Shown piece after piece: positions 8,988 to 17,832 of a stretch of DNA of 64,000 nucleotides. Position 1 is the first letter of the stretch, and the number at the start of each line of letters is the position of its first letter. This stretch comes from Sulfitobacter mediterraneus (lineage in GTDB: Bacteria; Pseudomonadota; Alphaproteobacteria; Rhodobacterales; Rhodobacteraceae). The stretch covers positions 3,472,001-3,536,000 of the forward strand of contig NZ_CP069004.1 of NCBI RefSeq assembly GCF_016801775.1, read 5' to 3'. The notes beneath the pieces were generated by a model. It worked only from the letters and a program-made list of their open reading frames with translations, was not told the origin of the DNA and did no database searches. The translations under genes were made by a program, and so were the position numbers.

Positions 8988-10280
8988 TCAAATCTCTTCG
9001 GTGCCGCACCAGCGGACGATGAATGACGCGGTAGCCTTGGTCACGCGGCGCATGCTTTCCAGCTCTACCCGTTCGTTGAACCCATGGATCGCTTCGGCTC
9101 TTGGCCCATAGACCAGCGCAGGTGTATCGGCATATAGCCCGAAGAACCGCGCGTCTGTGGTCGCCGTGATCGCCGCCTTCTTGAGGTCCGTGCCGGTGGC
9201 TGCCTGATGGGCATCATCCAGTGCGTCGATGGCAGACCGCGCGCGTTCCGAGCTGTCTTGAGACAGCGCATAGCCCTCGGCCTCAAAGCCGTGATAGACG
9301 ATCTCGGGCAGGGAATTGCGCAGAAAGTCATTCTCTCGCGCCGCGTCCAGAATGACGGATTCGATCTCGGTTTTGGCCGCCGCAATGGATTGTCCGGGAA
9401 AGATCGCCATGCGCACGTCAAACACCGCCCATGCGGGCACTGAACTGGTCCAGTCGCCGCCTTGGATTTTGGCAACATTCAAGTTCAGCGCGTGATCCAT
9501 ATGGGCGTAATCATCAGGGCGGTTCTCAACTGCGTTCCAGCGATGCTCCATCTCGTGCAAGGCTTTGATCAAGGGAATGGCGGCCTCAATCGCGTTGGCC
9601 CCGCTGCCCGCGTAGGCCACATGGGTCGGGCGACCCTTGAGATGCACCTGAAACCACAAGACGCCCAATTGCGCTGTGACCAGCTTTTCCGAGAACGGTT
9701 CAGGGATCAGTGCGGCGTCTGCCTTGTAACCCCGCGCAAGGCAGGCCAAGGCGCCGTTTCCGGTGCATTCCTCCTCAACCACGGATTGATAAAACACATC
9801 TGCGGCAGGGGCCAAGCCGCAGGCGGCCAAGGCATCCATCGCAAAGAGGTTCGACGCCAGACCCGCCTTCATATCGCCGCCGCCGCGCCCGTAAAGCCAC
9901 CCGGCTTCAACGCGCGGTTCATAGGGCGGGCTGTCCCACATATCCAGTGGCCCTTCGGGCACCACATCGATATGTCCGTTCAGGATCAGGGACCGTCCGG
10001 TTTTGGTCTTTGACCGGTGCGAGCCGACCACGTTGACTGCATCCTCATAAGAGCCAAGCACAGGCGAAAACCCCGGCAGATGCTGGATGTCTGCCACGTC
10101 GATTTGCCAGCGGTCCAGTTCATAGCCACGCGCGGTCAGGGCATGGGCCATGAAATCCTGCGCGGCCTGTTCCTTTCCTCTGGTCGAAGGAAAAGCGGTC
10201 AGGTCAGACAGGAATGCCACCTGCAGGTCAAATGCTGCATCAACGGCATCAAACAGGCGGGCTTGTAGATCTGATTGCAT
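8988..10280 (-). CDS. ArgE/DapE family M20 deacylase
   Basis: 430-residue zinc-dependent amidohydrolase of the M20 family, which removes acyl groups from N-acyl amino acids. Metal and catalytic motifs are visible: NGHIDVVPEG (His, Asp), GRGGGDMKAG (bridging Asp), VVEEECTGNG (Glu pair) and the late histidine in AIHGFNERV. ATG 10280 has AAGGAG at good distance; the longer frame to 10349 would overlap the CoA-transferase gene. Within this operon it would free an amino acid from an N-acylated form taken up by the transporter or made by the host cell; the acyl substrate cannot be named. Confidence 0.87.
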   Translation of the reverse strand: MQSDLQARLFDAVDAAFDLQVAFLSDLTAFPSTRGKEQAAQDFMAHALTARGYELDRWQIDVADIQHLPGFSPVLGSYEDAVNVVGSHRSKTKTGRSLILNGHIDVVPEGPLDMWDSPPYEPRVEAGWLYGRGGGDMKAGLASNLFAMDALAACGLAPAADVFYQSVVEEECTGNGALACLARGYKADAALIPEPFSEKLVTAQLGVLWFQVHLKGRPTHVAYAGSGANAIEAAIPLIKALHEMEHRWNAVENRPDDYAHMDHALNLNVAKIQGGDWTSSVPAWAVFDVRMAIFPGQSIAAAKTEIESVILDAARENDFLRNSLPEIVYHGFEAEGYALSQDSSERARSAIDALDDAHQAATGTDLKKAAITATTDARFFGLYADTPALVYGPRAEAIHGFNERVELESMRRVTKATASFIVRWCGTEEI

Positions 10281-10291
10281 GATCTGGCTCC

Positions 10292-10951
10292 TTAGAAACT
10301 GGGCAGCGGCGAGTGCGAAAGGATCAGGGGCGCATCGGTTGCGGCGCAAACCTCTGCCGGGCTGACCCCTTTGGCGGTCTCGATCAGGGCAAAGCCATCC
10401 GCAGTTACATCAATCACTGCCATATCGGTAAAGATCCGCGCCACGCAGGCCTGCGCGGTGATCGGAAGGGTACATTTGACCTTCAATTTCGACTTGCCGG
10501 CACGGTCCAGATGGGTTGTCAGAACCACCACCCGCCGCGCCTTCTGGGCCAGTTCAACACCGCCGCCGACGCCGGGTGAGAATTTGCCCGGTATTTTCCA
10601 GTTGGCCAGATCGCCATTGGCTGCCACCTCAAACGCGCCCAGCATCGTCAGGTCCAGCCGTCCGGATCGCACCATGGCAAAGCTGGTGGCGCTGTCAAAA
10701 AACGCCGATCCCGGCATGGTCGAGACATAGGCCCCTCCCGCATCAATAAGGTTGCGATCAGCCTGTTCGGGCGGCAAGGTCGGGCCAACCCCGGTCATGC
10801 CGTTTTCCGTATGCAGACAGACAGGAATGCCAGAGGCCAGATGATTGACCACTTGGGTGGGCATACCAATCCCAAGATTGACGACCATCCCCGGCGCGAT
10901 CTCGCGGGCCGCGCGGGCGATCATACGGGTTCTAGCGTCGGACAACGGCAT
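10292..10951 (-). CDS. 3-oxoacid CoA-transferase subunit B
   Basis: 219-residue beta subunit of a family I CoA-transferase. The catalytic glutamate lies in CLHTENGMTGVGP, and GGAYVSTMPGSAFFDSATSF and GGGVELAQKARRVVVLTTH are typical. With the adjacent alpha subunit, whose gene overlaps by 20 bases, it would move CoA from an acyl-CoA donor to a 3-oxoacid such as acetoacetate. It lies downstream of an aminotransferase, so a beta-keto acid made by transamination is a sensible acceptor (inference). Confidence 0.9.
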   Translation of the reverse strand: MPLSDARTRMIARAAREIAPGMVVNLGIGMPTQVVNHLASGIPVCLHTENGMTGVGPTLPPEQADRNLIDAGGAYVSTMPGSAFFDSATSFAMVRSGRLDLTMLGAFEVAANGDLANWKIPGKFSPGVGGGVELAQKARRVVVLTTHLDRAGKSKLKVKCTLPITAQACVARIFTDMAVIDVTADGFALIETAKGVSPAEVCAATDAPLILSHSPLPSF

Positions 10952-11624
10952 ATTCCTCGGTAAGGTTTTCCAATTGGGTCACGTGATCCACAAAAACGCC
11001 CGCGGTTTGCACCGCATTGGCTGCAATTTCGCCGGGAAGAACCACAGTCTCGGCCTCGACGATGACACAAGCAGCGGCCATGGCCATCAGCGGGCTGAAG
11101 TTCTGCGCGGTGGCGGCATAGGTCAAGTTGCCGAAGGTGTCGGCGCAATCCGCGTGAATCAGGGCCACATCGGCCCGCAATGCAGGTTCAACGAGATAGG
11201 TTTTTCCCTGCATCTCCACCACCTGTTTGCCCTTGGCCAGTTCCGTCCCGATGCCAATATCGCTCAGCACCCCGCCAAGTCCGCTGCCGCCAGCGCGAAT
11301 ACGTTCTGCCAAGATGCCTTGGGGGTTGAATTCGACTGCAACCGCGCCGGAGTTCATCATTTCGATGGCACGGCTGTTCAGCCCCAGATGTGTTGTGATC
11401 AGCCGCGCCACCTGTCCGCTGCGCAAAAGATGATCAACCCCCATGTCAGGTTCATTGGCATCATTTTTGATCACAGTCAGATTGCGCGCGCCATGCTGGA
11501 CAAGTGTGTGGATCAGCGTGAAGGGCGTGCCGGGTACACCAAAACCGCCGATCATGACGGTGTCGCCATCCTTGATCCGGCCCACCGCCGCCGCGATGTC
11601 ACATCGCTTGTCGGGCAGCCTCAT
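10932..11624 (-). CDS. 3-oxoacid CoA-transferase subunit A
   Basis: 230-residue alpha subunit of a family I CoA-transferase (AtoD/ScoA-like). Features are the N-terminal DGDTVMIGGFGVPGTP loop, EFNPQGILAERIRAGG and GKTYLVEPALRADVALIHA. Its start overlaps the stop of the aminotransferase gene by four bases, and its end overlaps subunit B, showing tight translational coupling. The acid specificity (acetoacetate, 3-oxoadipate or another) cannot be read from sequence. Confidence 0.9.
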   Translation of the reverse strand: MRLPDKRCDIAAAVGRIKDGDTVMIGGFGVPGTPFTLIHTLVQHGARNLTVIKNDANEPDMGVDHLLRSGQVARLITTHLGLNSRAIEMMNSGAVAVEFNPQGILAERIRAGGSGLGGVLSDIGIGTELAKGKQVVEMQGKTYLVEPALRADVALIHADCADTFGNLTYAATAQNFSPLMAMAAACVIVEAETVVLPGEIAANAVQTAGVFVDHVTQLENLTEEYAVVRR

Positions 11625-12973
11625 CTTGCGCCCTCGACGGGCAGCCCGGCCTCAGCCGCAAAAGCATCCAGCGCCGCGCAAAGGATCGTCATCATCTCGT
11701 CAATCTGGGCTTCGGTGATGATCAACGGCGGGGCAAGCAGAAAGTGATCGCCCGCCGTGCCGCCACGTGTGCGGCGCGAATAGATGATCAAACCGCGCTC
11801 ATAGGCCAGTTCAACCAGCCGCGCATGCGCCTCAAGGCTGGGCGGCAAAGGCTCCATGGTTTCGCGGTCGCTGACAAATTCAAACGCGGTCAAAAGCCCC
11901 TTGCCGCGCACGTCCCCGATGAACGGATAACGCTCCATCAATCCGCGCAGCCGTGCCATCAGCACCTCGCCCATTTTTGCGGCGTTTTCGATCAGACCTT
12001 GGTCTTCCATTTCTTCCAGCACGGCCAGCCCCGCCGAACAGGCCAGGGGATTGCCCGCGTAGGTGAAGCCATGCAAGAACCCGCCCGCATCCAGTACCGG
12101 TTCGACCAGCCGCGCCCCGGCGACAATCGCGCCCAAGGGCGCATAGCCCGCCCCAAACCCCTTGGACATGGCCACGATGTCAGGGGTGATGCCCCAATGT
12201 TCAGCTGCAAGGAATTTGCCGGTGCGGCCCGCGCCGGTCATGACCTCGTCATAGATCAGCAAAACGCCAAATTCATCGCAAATTTCACGGATGCGGCCAT
12301 AGTAACTGTCCGGTGCGACCAGAGCGCCGGTGGAGGCTCCACCAACGGGCTCCATCAAAAAGGCCAGCACGGTTTCGGCGCCTTCCTCGATGATCTTGTC
12401 GCGCAGCATTTCCGCGTATTTCAGCCCGCGTGCCTCTTCGCTCAGGTTGTCACGGTCCAGATAGGTGGCGGGCGCCGGGATGCTTGGCATGCCCTTCATC
12501 ATCGGCGCAAAGGGTGCACGCAGCGGGTCATAGCCCGTCAGATCAAGCGCCCCCAACGTACACCCGTGATAAGATGGAAACCGAGAGATGACCTTGCTGC
12601 GGCTGCCTTGCCCCTGTGTCAGTGCATATTGCCGGGCGAGTTTAAGCGCGCTTTCAACCGCCTCCGACCCGCCAGAAACAAAGAACACCCGGTCCAGCCC
12701 CTCGGGCGTCATGGCGACCGTCTTGGCCGCCAGATCCTCAGACGGATGAGTGCGGAAATGCAGACGATACCCGAAGGTTGCTTTGTCCATTTGGGCCTTG
12801 ATCTTGGCCAGCACGCGCGGGTTGGAATGGCCAATGTTGGACACCATCGCACCGGATGAACCATCAATGTAACGTTTGCCATCCTCGTCAAACAGATAGA
12901 TGCCTTCGCCCCGATCCAGAAAGGGCCGCGGGTTGCGCGATTGGTAAAACAGGTAAGAGGGCGCGTCGGTCAC
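11621..12973 (-). CDS. Class III PLP-dependent aminotransferase
   Basis: 450-residue fold-type I aminotransferase of the class III group (omega-amino acid, beta-amino acid or diamine transaminases). Seen: [17 protein letters not shown] near the N-terminus, [19 protein letters not shown] phosphate-cup region, [10 protein letters not shown], the cofactor-binding [13 protein letters not shown] and the PLP lysine in [13 protein letters not shown], then [15 protein letters not shown]. It would convert an amino group on the chain end or beta carbon to a carbonyl, feeding the CoA-transferase encoded next. Overlaps both neighbours by four bases. Substrate unknown. Confidence 0.9.
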   Translation of the reverse strand: MTDAPSYLFYQSRNPRPFLDRGEGIYLFDEDGKRYIDGSSGAMVSNIGHSNPRVLAKIKAQMDKATFGYRLHFRTHPSEDLAAKTVAMTPEGLDRVFFVSGGSEAVESALKLARQYALTQGQGSRSKVISRFPSYHGCTLGALDLTGYDPLRAPFAPMMKGMPSIPAPATYLDRDNLSEEARGLKYAEMLRDKIIEEGAETVLAFLMEPVGGASTGALVAPDSYYGRIREICDEFGVLLIYDEVMTGAGRTGKFLAAEHWGITPDIVAMSKGFGAGYAPLGAIVAGARLVEPVLDAGGFLHGFTYAGNPLACSAGLAVLEEMEDQGLIENAAKMGEVLMARLRGLMERYPFIGDVRGKGLLTAFEFVSDRETMEPLPPSLEAHARLVELAYERGLIIYSRRTRGGTAGDHFLLAPPLIITEAQIDEMMTILCAALDAFAAEAGLPVEGAR

Positions 12974-13740
12974 TTGGCACCTGCAATATGTTTGCGCAGA
13001 AATTCGCGGGTGCGGTCTTTGACAGGGTTCTTGAACACAACCTCGGGCGGGCCTTCTTCAACCACCACGCCCTGATCCATGAATAAAACCCGATCACAGA
13101 CTGCTGCGGCAAAATCCATCTCGTGAGTGACGATGATCATGGTCATATGATCTTCGGCCAATTTCTTCATCACCTGGTTCACCTCGTCCACCAGTTCGGG
13201 ATCAAGGGCGGACGTGGCCTCATCAAACAGCATCAGCTTGGGTTTCATCGCCAAGGCACGGGCAATCGCAACACGCTGTTTCTGGCCTCCGGACAATTGC
13301 GAGGGGTAATAATCAATGCGTTCCAACATCCCGACATGGTCTAGCTGTTCTTCGGCCAATTTGTTGGCCTCGGCCTTGGACAGATCCTTGAGCAGCATCG
13401 GCGCCATCGTGACGTTCTCGCGTACGGTCAAATGCGGAAAGAGATTGAAATGTTGGAACACCATGCCGATTTGCTGGCGCATCTCGTTTATGTGCTTTTC
13501 ATACTGGCGATGGGGTAGTGTCTTGTTGACCTGCACCCCGTCCAGCCAGATCTCACCGCCGGTCAGCGCATCAAGATCATTGATCGCCCGCAACAGGGTT
13601 GATTTGCCTGACCCCGACGGGCCGATGATCGCAACGATCTGGCCGCGTTCCACGGTCAGGCTGATGTCCTTGAGCACCTCAAGATTGCCAAAGGACTTTT
13701 GTGCGTGTTCGATTCTGACGAAATCGGATGTGTCGGTCAT
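12970..13740 (-). CDS. Polar amino acid ABC transporter, ATP-binding protein
   Basis: 256-residue ATPase of the GlnQ/HisP family. Walker A is GPSGSGKST, the Q-loop [12 protein letters not shown], the signature [15 protein letters not shown], and Walker [18 protein letters not shown] 13740 follows an AAGGGG site; a longer frame to 13785 would run into the permease gene. It powers the two permeases encoded upstream and is the fourth gene of the operon. Specificity is set by the binding protein. Confidence 0.93.
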   Translation of the reverse strand: MTDTSDFVRIEHAQKSFGNLEVLKDISLTVERGQIVAIIGPSGSGKSTLLRAINDLDALTGGEIWLDGVQVNKTLPHRQYEKHINEMRQQIGMVFQHFNLFPHLTVRENVTMAPMLLKDLSKAEANKLAEEQLDHVGMLERIDYYPSQLSGGQKQRVAIARALAMKPKLMLFDEATSALDPELVDEVNQVMKKLAEDHMTMIIVTHEMDFAAAVCDRVLFMDQGVVVEEGPPEVVFKNPVKDRTREFLRKHIAGAK

Positions 13741-13756
13741 GTCTGGCCCCTTGAGA

Positions 13757-14413
13757 TCAGCGAGAGATGGAGATGCGACGCTCAATCCGGCGCTGCACCC
13801 ATTCCATTCCGAGATTGATGACGTAGTAGCAGGCCGCAGCCAGCAGATAGAATTCGAAAGGTCGGTAGGTCTTGCCGATGACCCGCTGCGCCGACAGGGT
13901 CAGCTCGCTCACCCCGATGACTGAGACCAGGGCGCTGTCTTTCAGCAGGGCAATCATATTGTTGCCAATCGGCGGCAGCACGTCCCGTACTGCCTGCGGG
14001 ATCACCACCTTGCGCAGCGCCTCGCTCCGGCTGAGGCCCAGGGTGCGTGCGGCTTCCATCTGGCCCTTGTCCACCGCGAGGATCGCGGTCTGGATCAGCT
14101 CTGAATTGTAGACCGCAAAGTGTAGACCAAGGCCGATGATACCGGCGACAAAGGCCGGCAAGTCAATGCCGATCTGGACCAAGCCAAAGTAGATCAAGAA
14201 CAGTTGCAGCAGCAGCGGCGTGCCCATGAACAGCCACGCAAAAAGCCGGAAAGGCTGGCGCAAAATCCATGGTCCATAAAGCGCGATCACCGCGAAAACA
14301 ATCCCGCCAAAAAAGCTCAGCAAAGCGGCGGCAACCGTGATCCCGATGGTCCAGGCACAGCCCAGAAGGATCACATCCATGTATTTGGGAATAATAGAAA
14401 AATCGAGACCCAT
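13757..14413 (-). CDS. Polar amino acid ABC transporter permease (second)
   Basis: 218-residue inner-membrane permease of the HisMQ family with about five transmembrane segments. The coupling-helix region [29 protein letters not shown] contacts the ATPase. ATG 14413, preceded by AAAGGA, is preferred over a GTG one codon earlier. It forms a heterodimer with the next upstream permease (about 18 bases away). Confidence 0.92.
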   Translation of the reverse strand: MGLDFSIIPKYMDVILLGCAWTIGITVAAALLSFFGGIVFAVIALYGPWILRQPFRLFAWLFMGTPLLLQLFLIYFGLVQIGIDLPAFVAGIIGLGLHFAVYNSELIQTAILAVDKGQMEAARTLGLSRSEALRKVVIPQAVRDVLPPIGNNMIALLKDSALVSVIGVSELTLSAQRVIGKTYRPFEFYLLAAACYYVINLGMEWVQRRIERRISISR

Positions 14414-14431
14414 CACCGTGTCCTTTCGTGA

Positions 14432-15079
14432 TCAGTTGATCTGTGCTTTACGGTCCAGCCAGGTGATGCCCCGGCCAGCCACGTAGATGATGATCATGTA
14501 AAGAATCCCGGCCAGCAGGAACATTTCGAACGGCTTGTAGGTCGAACCGATGTAACGCTGGGCGGTATAGGTCAGCTCCACCACAGAGATCGCCGCAACA
14601 AGTGCTGTTGCCTTGATCAGCGCATTGATGTTGACGCCCAGGGGGCGGATCATCAGGCGCGCCGATTGCGGCAGGATCACTTTGTACATCGCCTGCCACT
14701 GGCTCAGACCCAGGGTCCGCGCGGCCTCGCGCTGACCTTTGTCGATGGCGATGATTGCGCCCCGAATGGTCTCGGTCATATAGGCACCCGCGTTGATGCC
14801 AAGGCCAATCACTCCGGCCTCGAAGGCGTCCAGTTGGATGCCGATCTGCGGCCCGCCAAAATAGAGAATGAACAATTGGATCAGTGCGGGCGTGCCGCGG
14901 ATGACGCTGACATATGCCGCACCGATGAACCGCAATGTGCGAAAGCGCGAGAGCCGAGCCGCCGCCCCCAGCGCCCCGCAGGTCAGGCCCAAAATGGCTG
15001 TCAGCACAGAAAGAAGTATGGTCAGCCAAGCCGCCTCAAGAAAGAACGGATAGACTTTCAGCATCAGTTCAAAGTCCAT
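14432..15079 (-). CDS. Polar amino acid ABC transporter permease (first)
   Basis: 215-residue HisMQ-type permease with about five transmembrane segments and the EAA loop [20 protein letters not shown]. The ATG at 15079 has GGAGG nine bases upstream; a TTG five codons earlier would overlap that site, so it was rejected. Paired with the following permease to form the membrane channel. Confidence 0.92.
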   Translation of the reverse strand: MDFELMLKVYPFFLEAAWLTILLSVLTAILGLTCGALGAAARLSRFRTLRFIGAAYVSVIRGTPALIQLFILYFGGPQIGIQLDAFEAGVIGLGINAGAYMTETIRGAIIAIDKGQREAARTLGLSQWQAMYKVILPQSARLMIRPLGVNINALIKATALVAAISVVELTYTAQRYIGSTYKPFEMFLLAGILYMIIIYVAGRGITWLDRKAQIN

Positions 15080-15197
15080 GCCGGCCTCCGCCAAAAACGC
15101 TGTGTGCCAAGAGGGGAGACTGCCTGTGCGTCATCAAATGAAATCCTGTGCAGAAGAACATGAAGGGCAGCTTGAATTGAACGGCCTTGATCGCCAA

Positions 15198-15290
15198 GAC
15201 TGCCCCGGACCTATTGCCCATCGTCAGGCAGGATGGCAGGGCAGTCAAACCGCTTGCAAGAATCCCCCGCCGCAAAAGGCGCGGCAGGGG
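15198..15290 (-). other. Hairpins between binding-protein and permease genes
   Basis: The 219-base gap after the substrate-binding gene holds two structures. Nearest the stop is CCCCGCCGC / GCGGC-A-GGGG (15265-15290), a nine-pair stem with one bulged base. Further on, GACTGCCC (15198-15205) pairs with GGGCAGTC (15239-15246), enclosing a second pairing TGCC-ATC / GATGGCA. Such structures commonly protect the abundant binding-protein mRNA and reduce read-through into permease genes. No T run. Confidence 0.55.
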
Positions 15291-15298
15291 CAGGGAGG

Positions 15299-16075
15299 TC
15301 AGCGGATGTCAGCGCCGATCCACTTTTCGGCCAGCGCCAGATAGGTGCCGTCTTCCATCATGGAATCCAGTGCCGCTTGCATGGCTGCGGCCAGTTCGGG
15401 GTTGCCCTCACGAATGGCGATACCCGCGCCGAAGGGCTTGGTGCCCGGATCGTCAAACATCGCAAATTCCTGACCTTTGGCGGTCATCGCGAGGATGGCC
15501 GCGATTGAATCGTTCACGATGGCGTCCACACGGCCATTTTCCAGCTCCAACAGCAGCTCAGGCAGGCCTTTGTAGGTATTGATGGAATAGCCCTGCGCGC
15601 GCGCCCAATCTTCATGTGTCTCACCCAAAGTCAGGCCGACTTTCTTGCCTTCAAGATCCGCCAGGCTGGTGATGTCCGATCCCGGCTTGGTAAAAATGGC
15701 GCGCTTGTCGGAGTAATAGGGCCCGACAAAATCCACCACTTCGTCCCGCTCTTCGGTGATGGTCATCGACCCGACGATGGCGTCGTATTTGTTGGCGAGA
15801 AGCCCCCCGATGATCCCGTCCCAGGCAGTTGTCACGATCTCGGCCTCCAAACCCATGCGTTTGGCAATTTCGGTACCAATCGCGGGGTCAAAACCGACGA
15901 CCTTGTTTTCATCGTTTACGAAGTTGAACGGAGGATAAGCGCCGGACATCGAGATGCGGATGACGCCCTTTTCCTTCAGTGTGTCCAATTCCTCTGCGGC
16001 TGCTGCGGTCAGCCCAAGAACCGCCAGCGAGGCTGCGGCAATTGCAGATTTCAGAATGGTGCGGCGAACAGTCAT
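15299..16075 (-). CDS. Polar amino acid ABC transporter, substrate-binding protein
   Basis: 258-residue periplasmic binding protein of family 3 (SBP_bac_3). The N-terminus is a signal peptide (about residues 1-27, MTVRRTILKSAIAAASLAVL then AAAAEE). Core motifs are GVIRISMSGAYPPFNFVN, FDPAIGTEIAKRMG, WDGIIGGLLANKYDAIVGSM and GPYYSDKR. ATG 16075 has GGGAG upstream; the longer frame to 16168 lacks one and would displace the signal peptide. First gene of the nine-gene operon. Ligand cannot be determined, but an amino acid or N-acyl amino acid is expected. Confidence 0.92.
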   Translation of the reverse strand: MTVRRTILKSAIAAASLAVLGLTAAAAEELDTLKEKGVIRISMSGAYPPFNFVNDENKVVGFDPAIGTEIAKRMGLEAEIVTTAWDGIIGGLLANKYDAIVGSMTITEERDEVVDFVGPYYSDKRAIFTKPGSDITSLADLEGKKVGLTLGETHEDWARAQGYSINTYKGLPELLLELENGRVDAIVNDSIAAILAMTAKGQEFAMFDDPGTKPFGAGIAIREGNPELAAAMQAALDSMMEDGTYLALAEKWIGADIR

Positions 16076-16201
16076 TTTTTTCTCCCAGTTTATACTGCGC
16101 CGGGGTTTGACCCAGGCGATATTGGCGGATTCCCCGCTCTGCAAAAACACTTGCATGGCCCCTAACATCGTGCAAATAAATAATAGATATCTTCAATATA
16201 G
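16076..16201. promoter_or_regulatory. Divergent promoter region of the amino acid operon and lysR
   Basis: 126 bases separating two divergent starts. The part nearest lysR (about 16168-16215) is AT-rich, with the palindrome GATATC and partly repeated ATAGAT units, in contrast to the GC-rich surroundings. This is where a LysR-type regulator would be expected to bind and control both directions. No operator can be defined with confidence. Confidence 0.45.
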
Positions 16202-17179
16202 ATGAAATTTATGAGACTCCCGCACCAGCAGCGTTTTCCCTGGAACCTCGACTGGAACCTGCTGCGGACCTTTATGGTGGTGGTTGAGCAACGCGGCATT
16301 TCAAAAGCGGCGGATTTTCTGGGGCTCAAACAGCCGACCGTTTCAGCGGCGCTCAAACGCCTGGAATTGTCCACGGGCCGCACTCTCATCATCCGGAAGC
16401 CCAATGAGTTTACCATCACCCGTGCGGGGCAGGTGCTTTATACCGAATGCGCGACGATCTTTGGCTCGATCTCACAATTGCCAGCCCTGATGGATGTCGA
16501 CAACACGGATCTGCGTGGCCATTTGTCGATTGCGATCACCAGCTATGTGATCTCGGATCATTTCGACGACTTCTTGAACCGGTTCTCCAAGGCGCATCCG
16601 AATGTGACCTATTCGTTTACCGTGTCCGAAAGCGATGAAGTGGAAACTGCAATCTCGCAAAACCGGGCCAGTTGCGGGATTTGCCTGTTGTCGAAAGCGC
16701 CGAAAAACCTCGATACGATGATCCTGTATCGCGAATACTTTGGTCTTTACTGCGGTGCCCGCCATCCGCTGTTCAATGTACCGGATATTGAGACCAAAGA
16801 ATTGGAGGGCGAGCCATTCGTGGCCTTCCAGACCGAGGCCGAGGGTGGCCCGCTTGAGGCAATTGCCCATCTGCGCGCCCGTTTGGGGCTGGCCAATACA
16901 TGGCGCGGGGTGTCATCCAGCCTCAATGAGATCCGCCGTATGATCATGGCCAACATCGGGATCGGCGCCTTGCCGCTGCACGTGGCGCAACAAGACGTTG
17001 TGGCCGGTCACATTCGTCAATTGCCGCCCTATGAAGACCTGCCGATGGTTAACATCTATCTGATCAGCAATCCTGCCCGTCGGCAGTCAGAGGCCGACGC
17101 AGTGTTTCTTGCCGCCATCGCGGCAGAACTCTCTGCCATTGATATTGCCGATCGGACCTATGGGGCAATGCGAGGGTAA
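16202..17179 (+). CDS. LysR family transcriptional regulator
   Basis: 325-residue LysR-type regulator. The winged helix-turn-helix is at about residues 18-75 (NLLRTFMVVVEQRGISKAAD, LKQPTVSAALKRLE), followed by a substrate-binding effector domain. Divergent from the amino-acid uptake and catabolic operon, which it most likely controls. Starts with a slightly longer N-terminal tail than usual; a second ATG at codon 4 is possible. Effector unknown. Confidence 0.9.
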   Translation: MKFMRLPHQQRFPWNLDWNLLRTFMVVVEQRGISKAADFLGLKQPTVSAALKRLELSTGRTLIIRKPNEFTITRAGQVLYTECATIFGSISQLPALMDVDNTDLRGHLSIAITSYVISDHFDDFLNRFSKAHPNVTYSFTVSESDEVETAISQNRASCGICLLSKAPKNLDTMILYREYFGLYCGARHPLFNVPDIETKELEGEPFVAFQTEAEGGPLEAIAHLRARLGLANTWRGVSSSLNEIRRMIMANIGIGALPLHVAQQDVVAGHIRQLPPYEDLPMVNIYLISNPARRQSEADAVFLAAIAAELSAIDIADRTYGAMRG

Positions 17180-17279
17180 TCGGCTGTTGCCGGATGGCCG
17201 CTGAGCGTTGCGATTTCGTTTTGACCTAGGGCCAAATGCCGATCCATCCCGATTGTCCGGCGCAGGGTGAATGCCGTGA

Positions 17280-17705
17280 CTAGACCGTGATCTTCGACAA
17301 TAGCTTGAGCAGCAACGCCCCGTCTTCTGTCTCAAGCAAACCGTTCAGTGCGCCGTCCTGTTCTTCGACATCCTTACGAATGTCGAGCATGCGCATACGC
17401 CCCAGATGGGTCAGCAACAGATTGATCTCACGCTGATCGCTCTGCGAGATCTGCCGGTGGACCAAGCCGTCAGAGACCATGCGATCCACCAATTTGCTTA
17501 ATGTAGGCGGATTGATCAGCGCCTTGCTCGCCAGTGCGCCCATCGTCAGCCGCCCGCCAGCATCAAGGCATTCCATTACCCGCCAGGCTTCGATCTGGAT
17601 GCCATGCTTTTTCAGGCGCGTCGTCATCCGCTGATTGACCGAACGATGCGCAGCGGCCACGGCATAGGAAATATGGTTTTCAAACGAACTGGGCTGCTCA
17701 GACAT
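17280..17705 (-). CDS. MarR family transcriptional regulator
   Basis: 141-residue MarR-type winged-helix regulator: RVMECLDAGGRLTMGALA, then recognition helix region NPPTLSKLVDRMVSDGLVHR and wing SQSDQREINLLLT. ATG 17705 chosen over a GTG three codons earlier. It is divergent from the AmiC-like sensor and stands at the head of the amide-uptake region. A TTTCCA-N2-TCAA element lies 34 bases upstream of its start and recurs before the flotillin gene, making it a good candidate regulator of the whole region (inference). Confidence 0.88.
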   Translation of the reverse strand: MSEQPSSFENHISYAVAAAHRSVNQRMTTRLKKHGIQIEAWRVMECLDAGGRLTMGALASKALINPPTLSKLVDRMVSDGLVHRQISQSDQREINLLLTHLGRMRMLDIRKDVEEQDGALNGLLETEDGALLLKLLSKITV

Positions 17706-17832
17706 CTCTACCACCGTTAATCACTGCCCTGAATTTAGTTGACTTGGAAAGCAAATTCAATTGCAATGTGCCATCAAGCTTGCATCAAGCGCATATCGCA
17801 GAGGGGGAGGGACGCTGCGACACGACGTGACT
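17706..17832. promoter_or_regulatory. Divergent promoter with TTTCCA-N2-TCAA element
   Basis: 127-base gap between the marR and amiC-like genes. On the plus strand TTGACTTGGAAA lies at 17739-17750, the reverse of TTTCCAAGTCAA, and GAATTT (17731-17736) pairs with AAATTC (17753-17758) around it. The same 12-base pattern occurs twice upstream of the flotillin gene. Likely operator of MarR; promoter boxes are not certain. Confidence 0.5.

Noticed and set aside
11744-12859. 371-codon plus-strand frame over the aminotransferase gene
   Set aside because: Antisense shadow; the minus-strand aminotransferase has all cofactor motifs.
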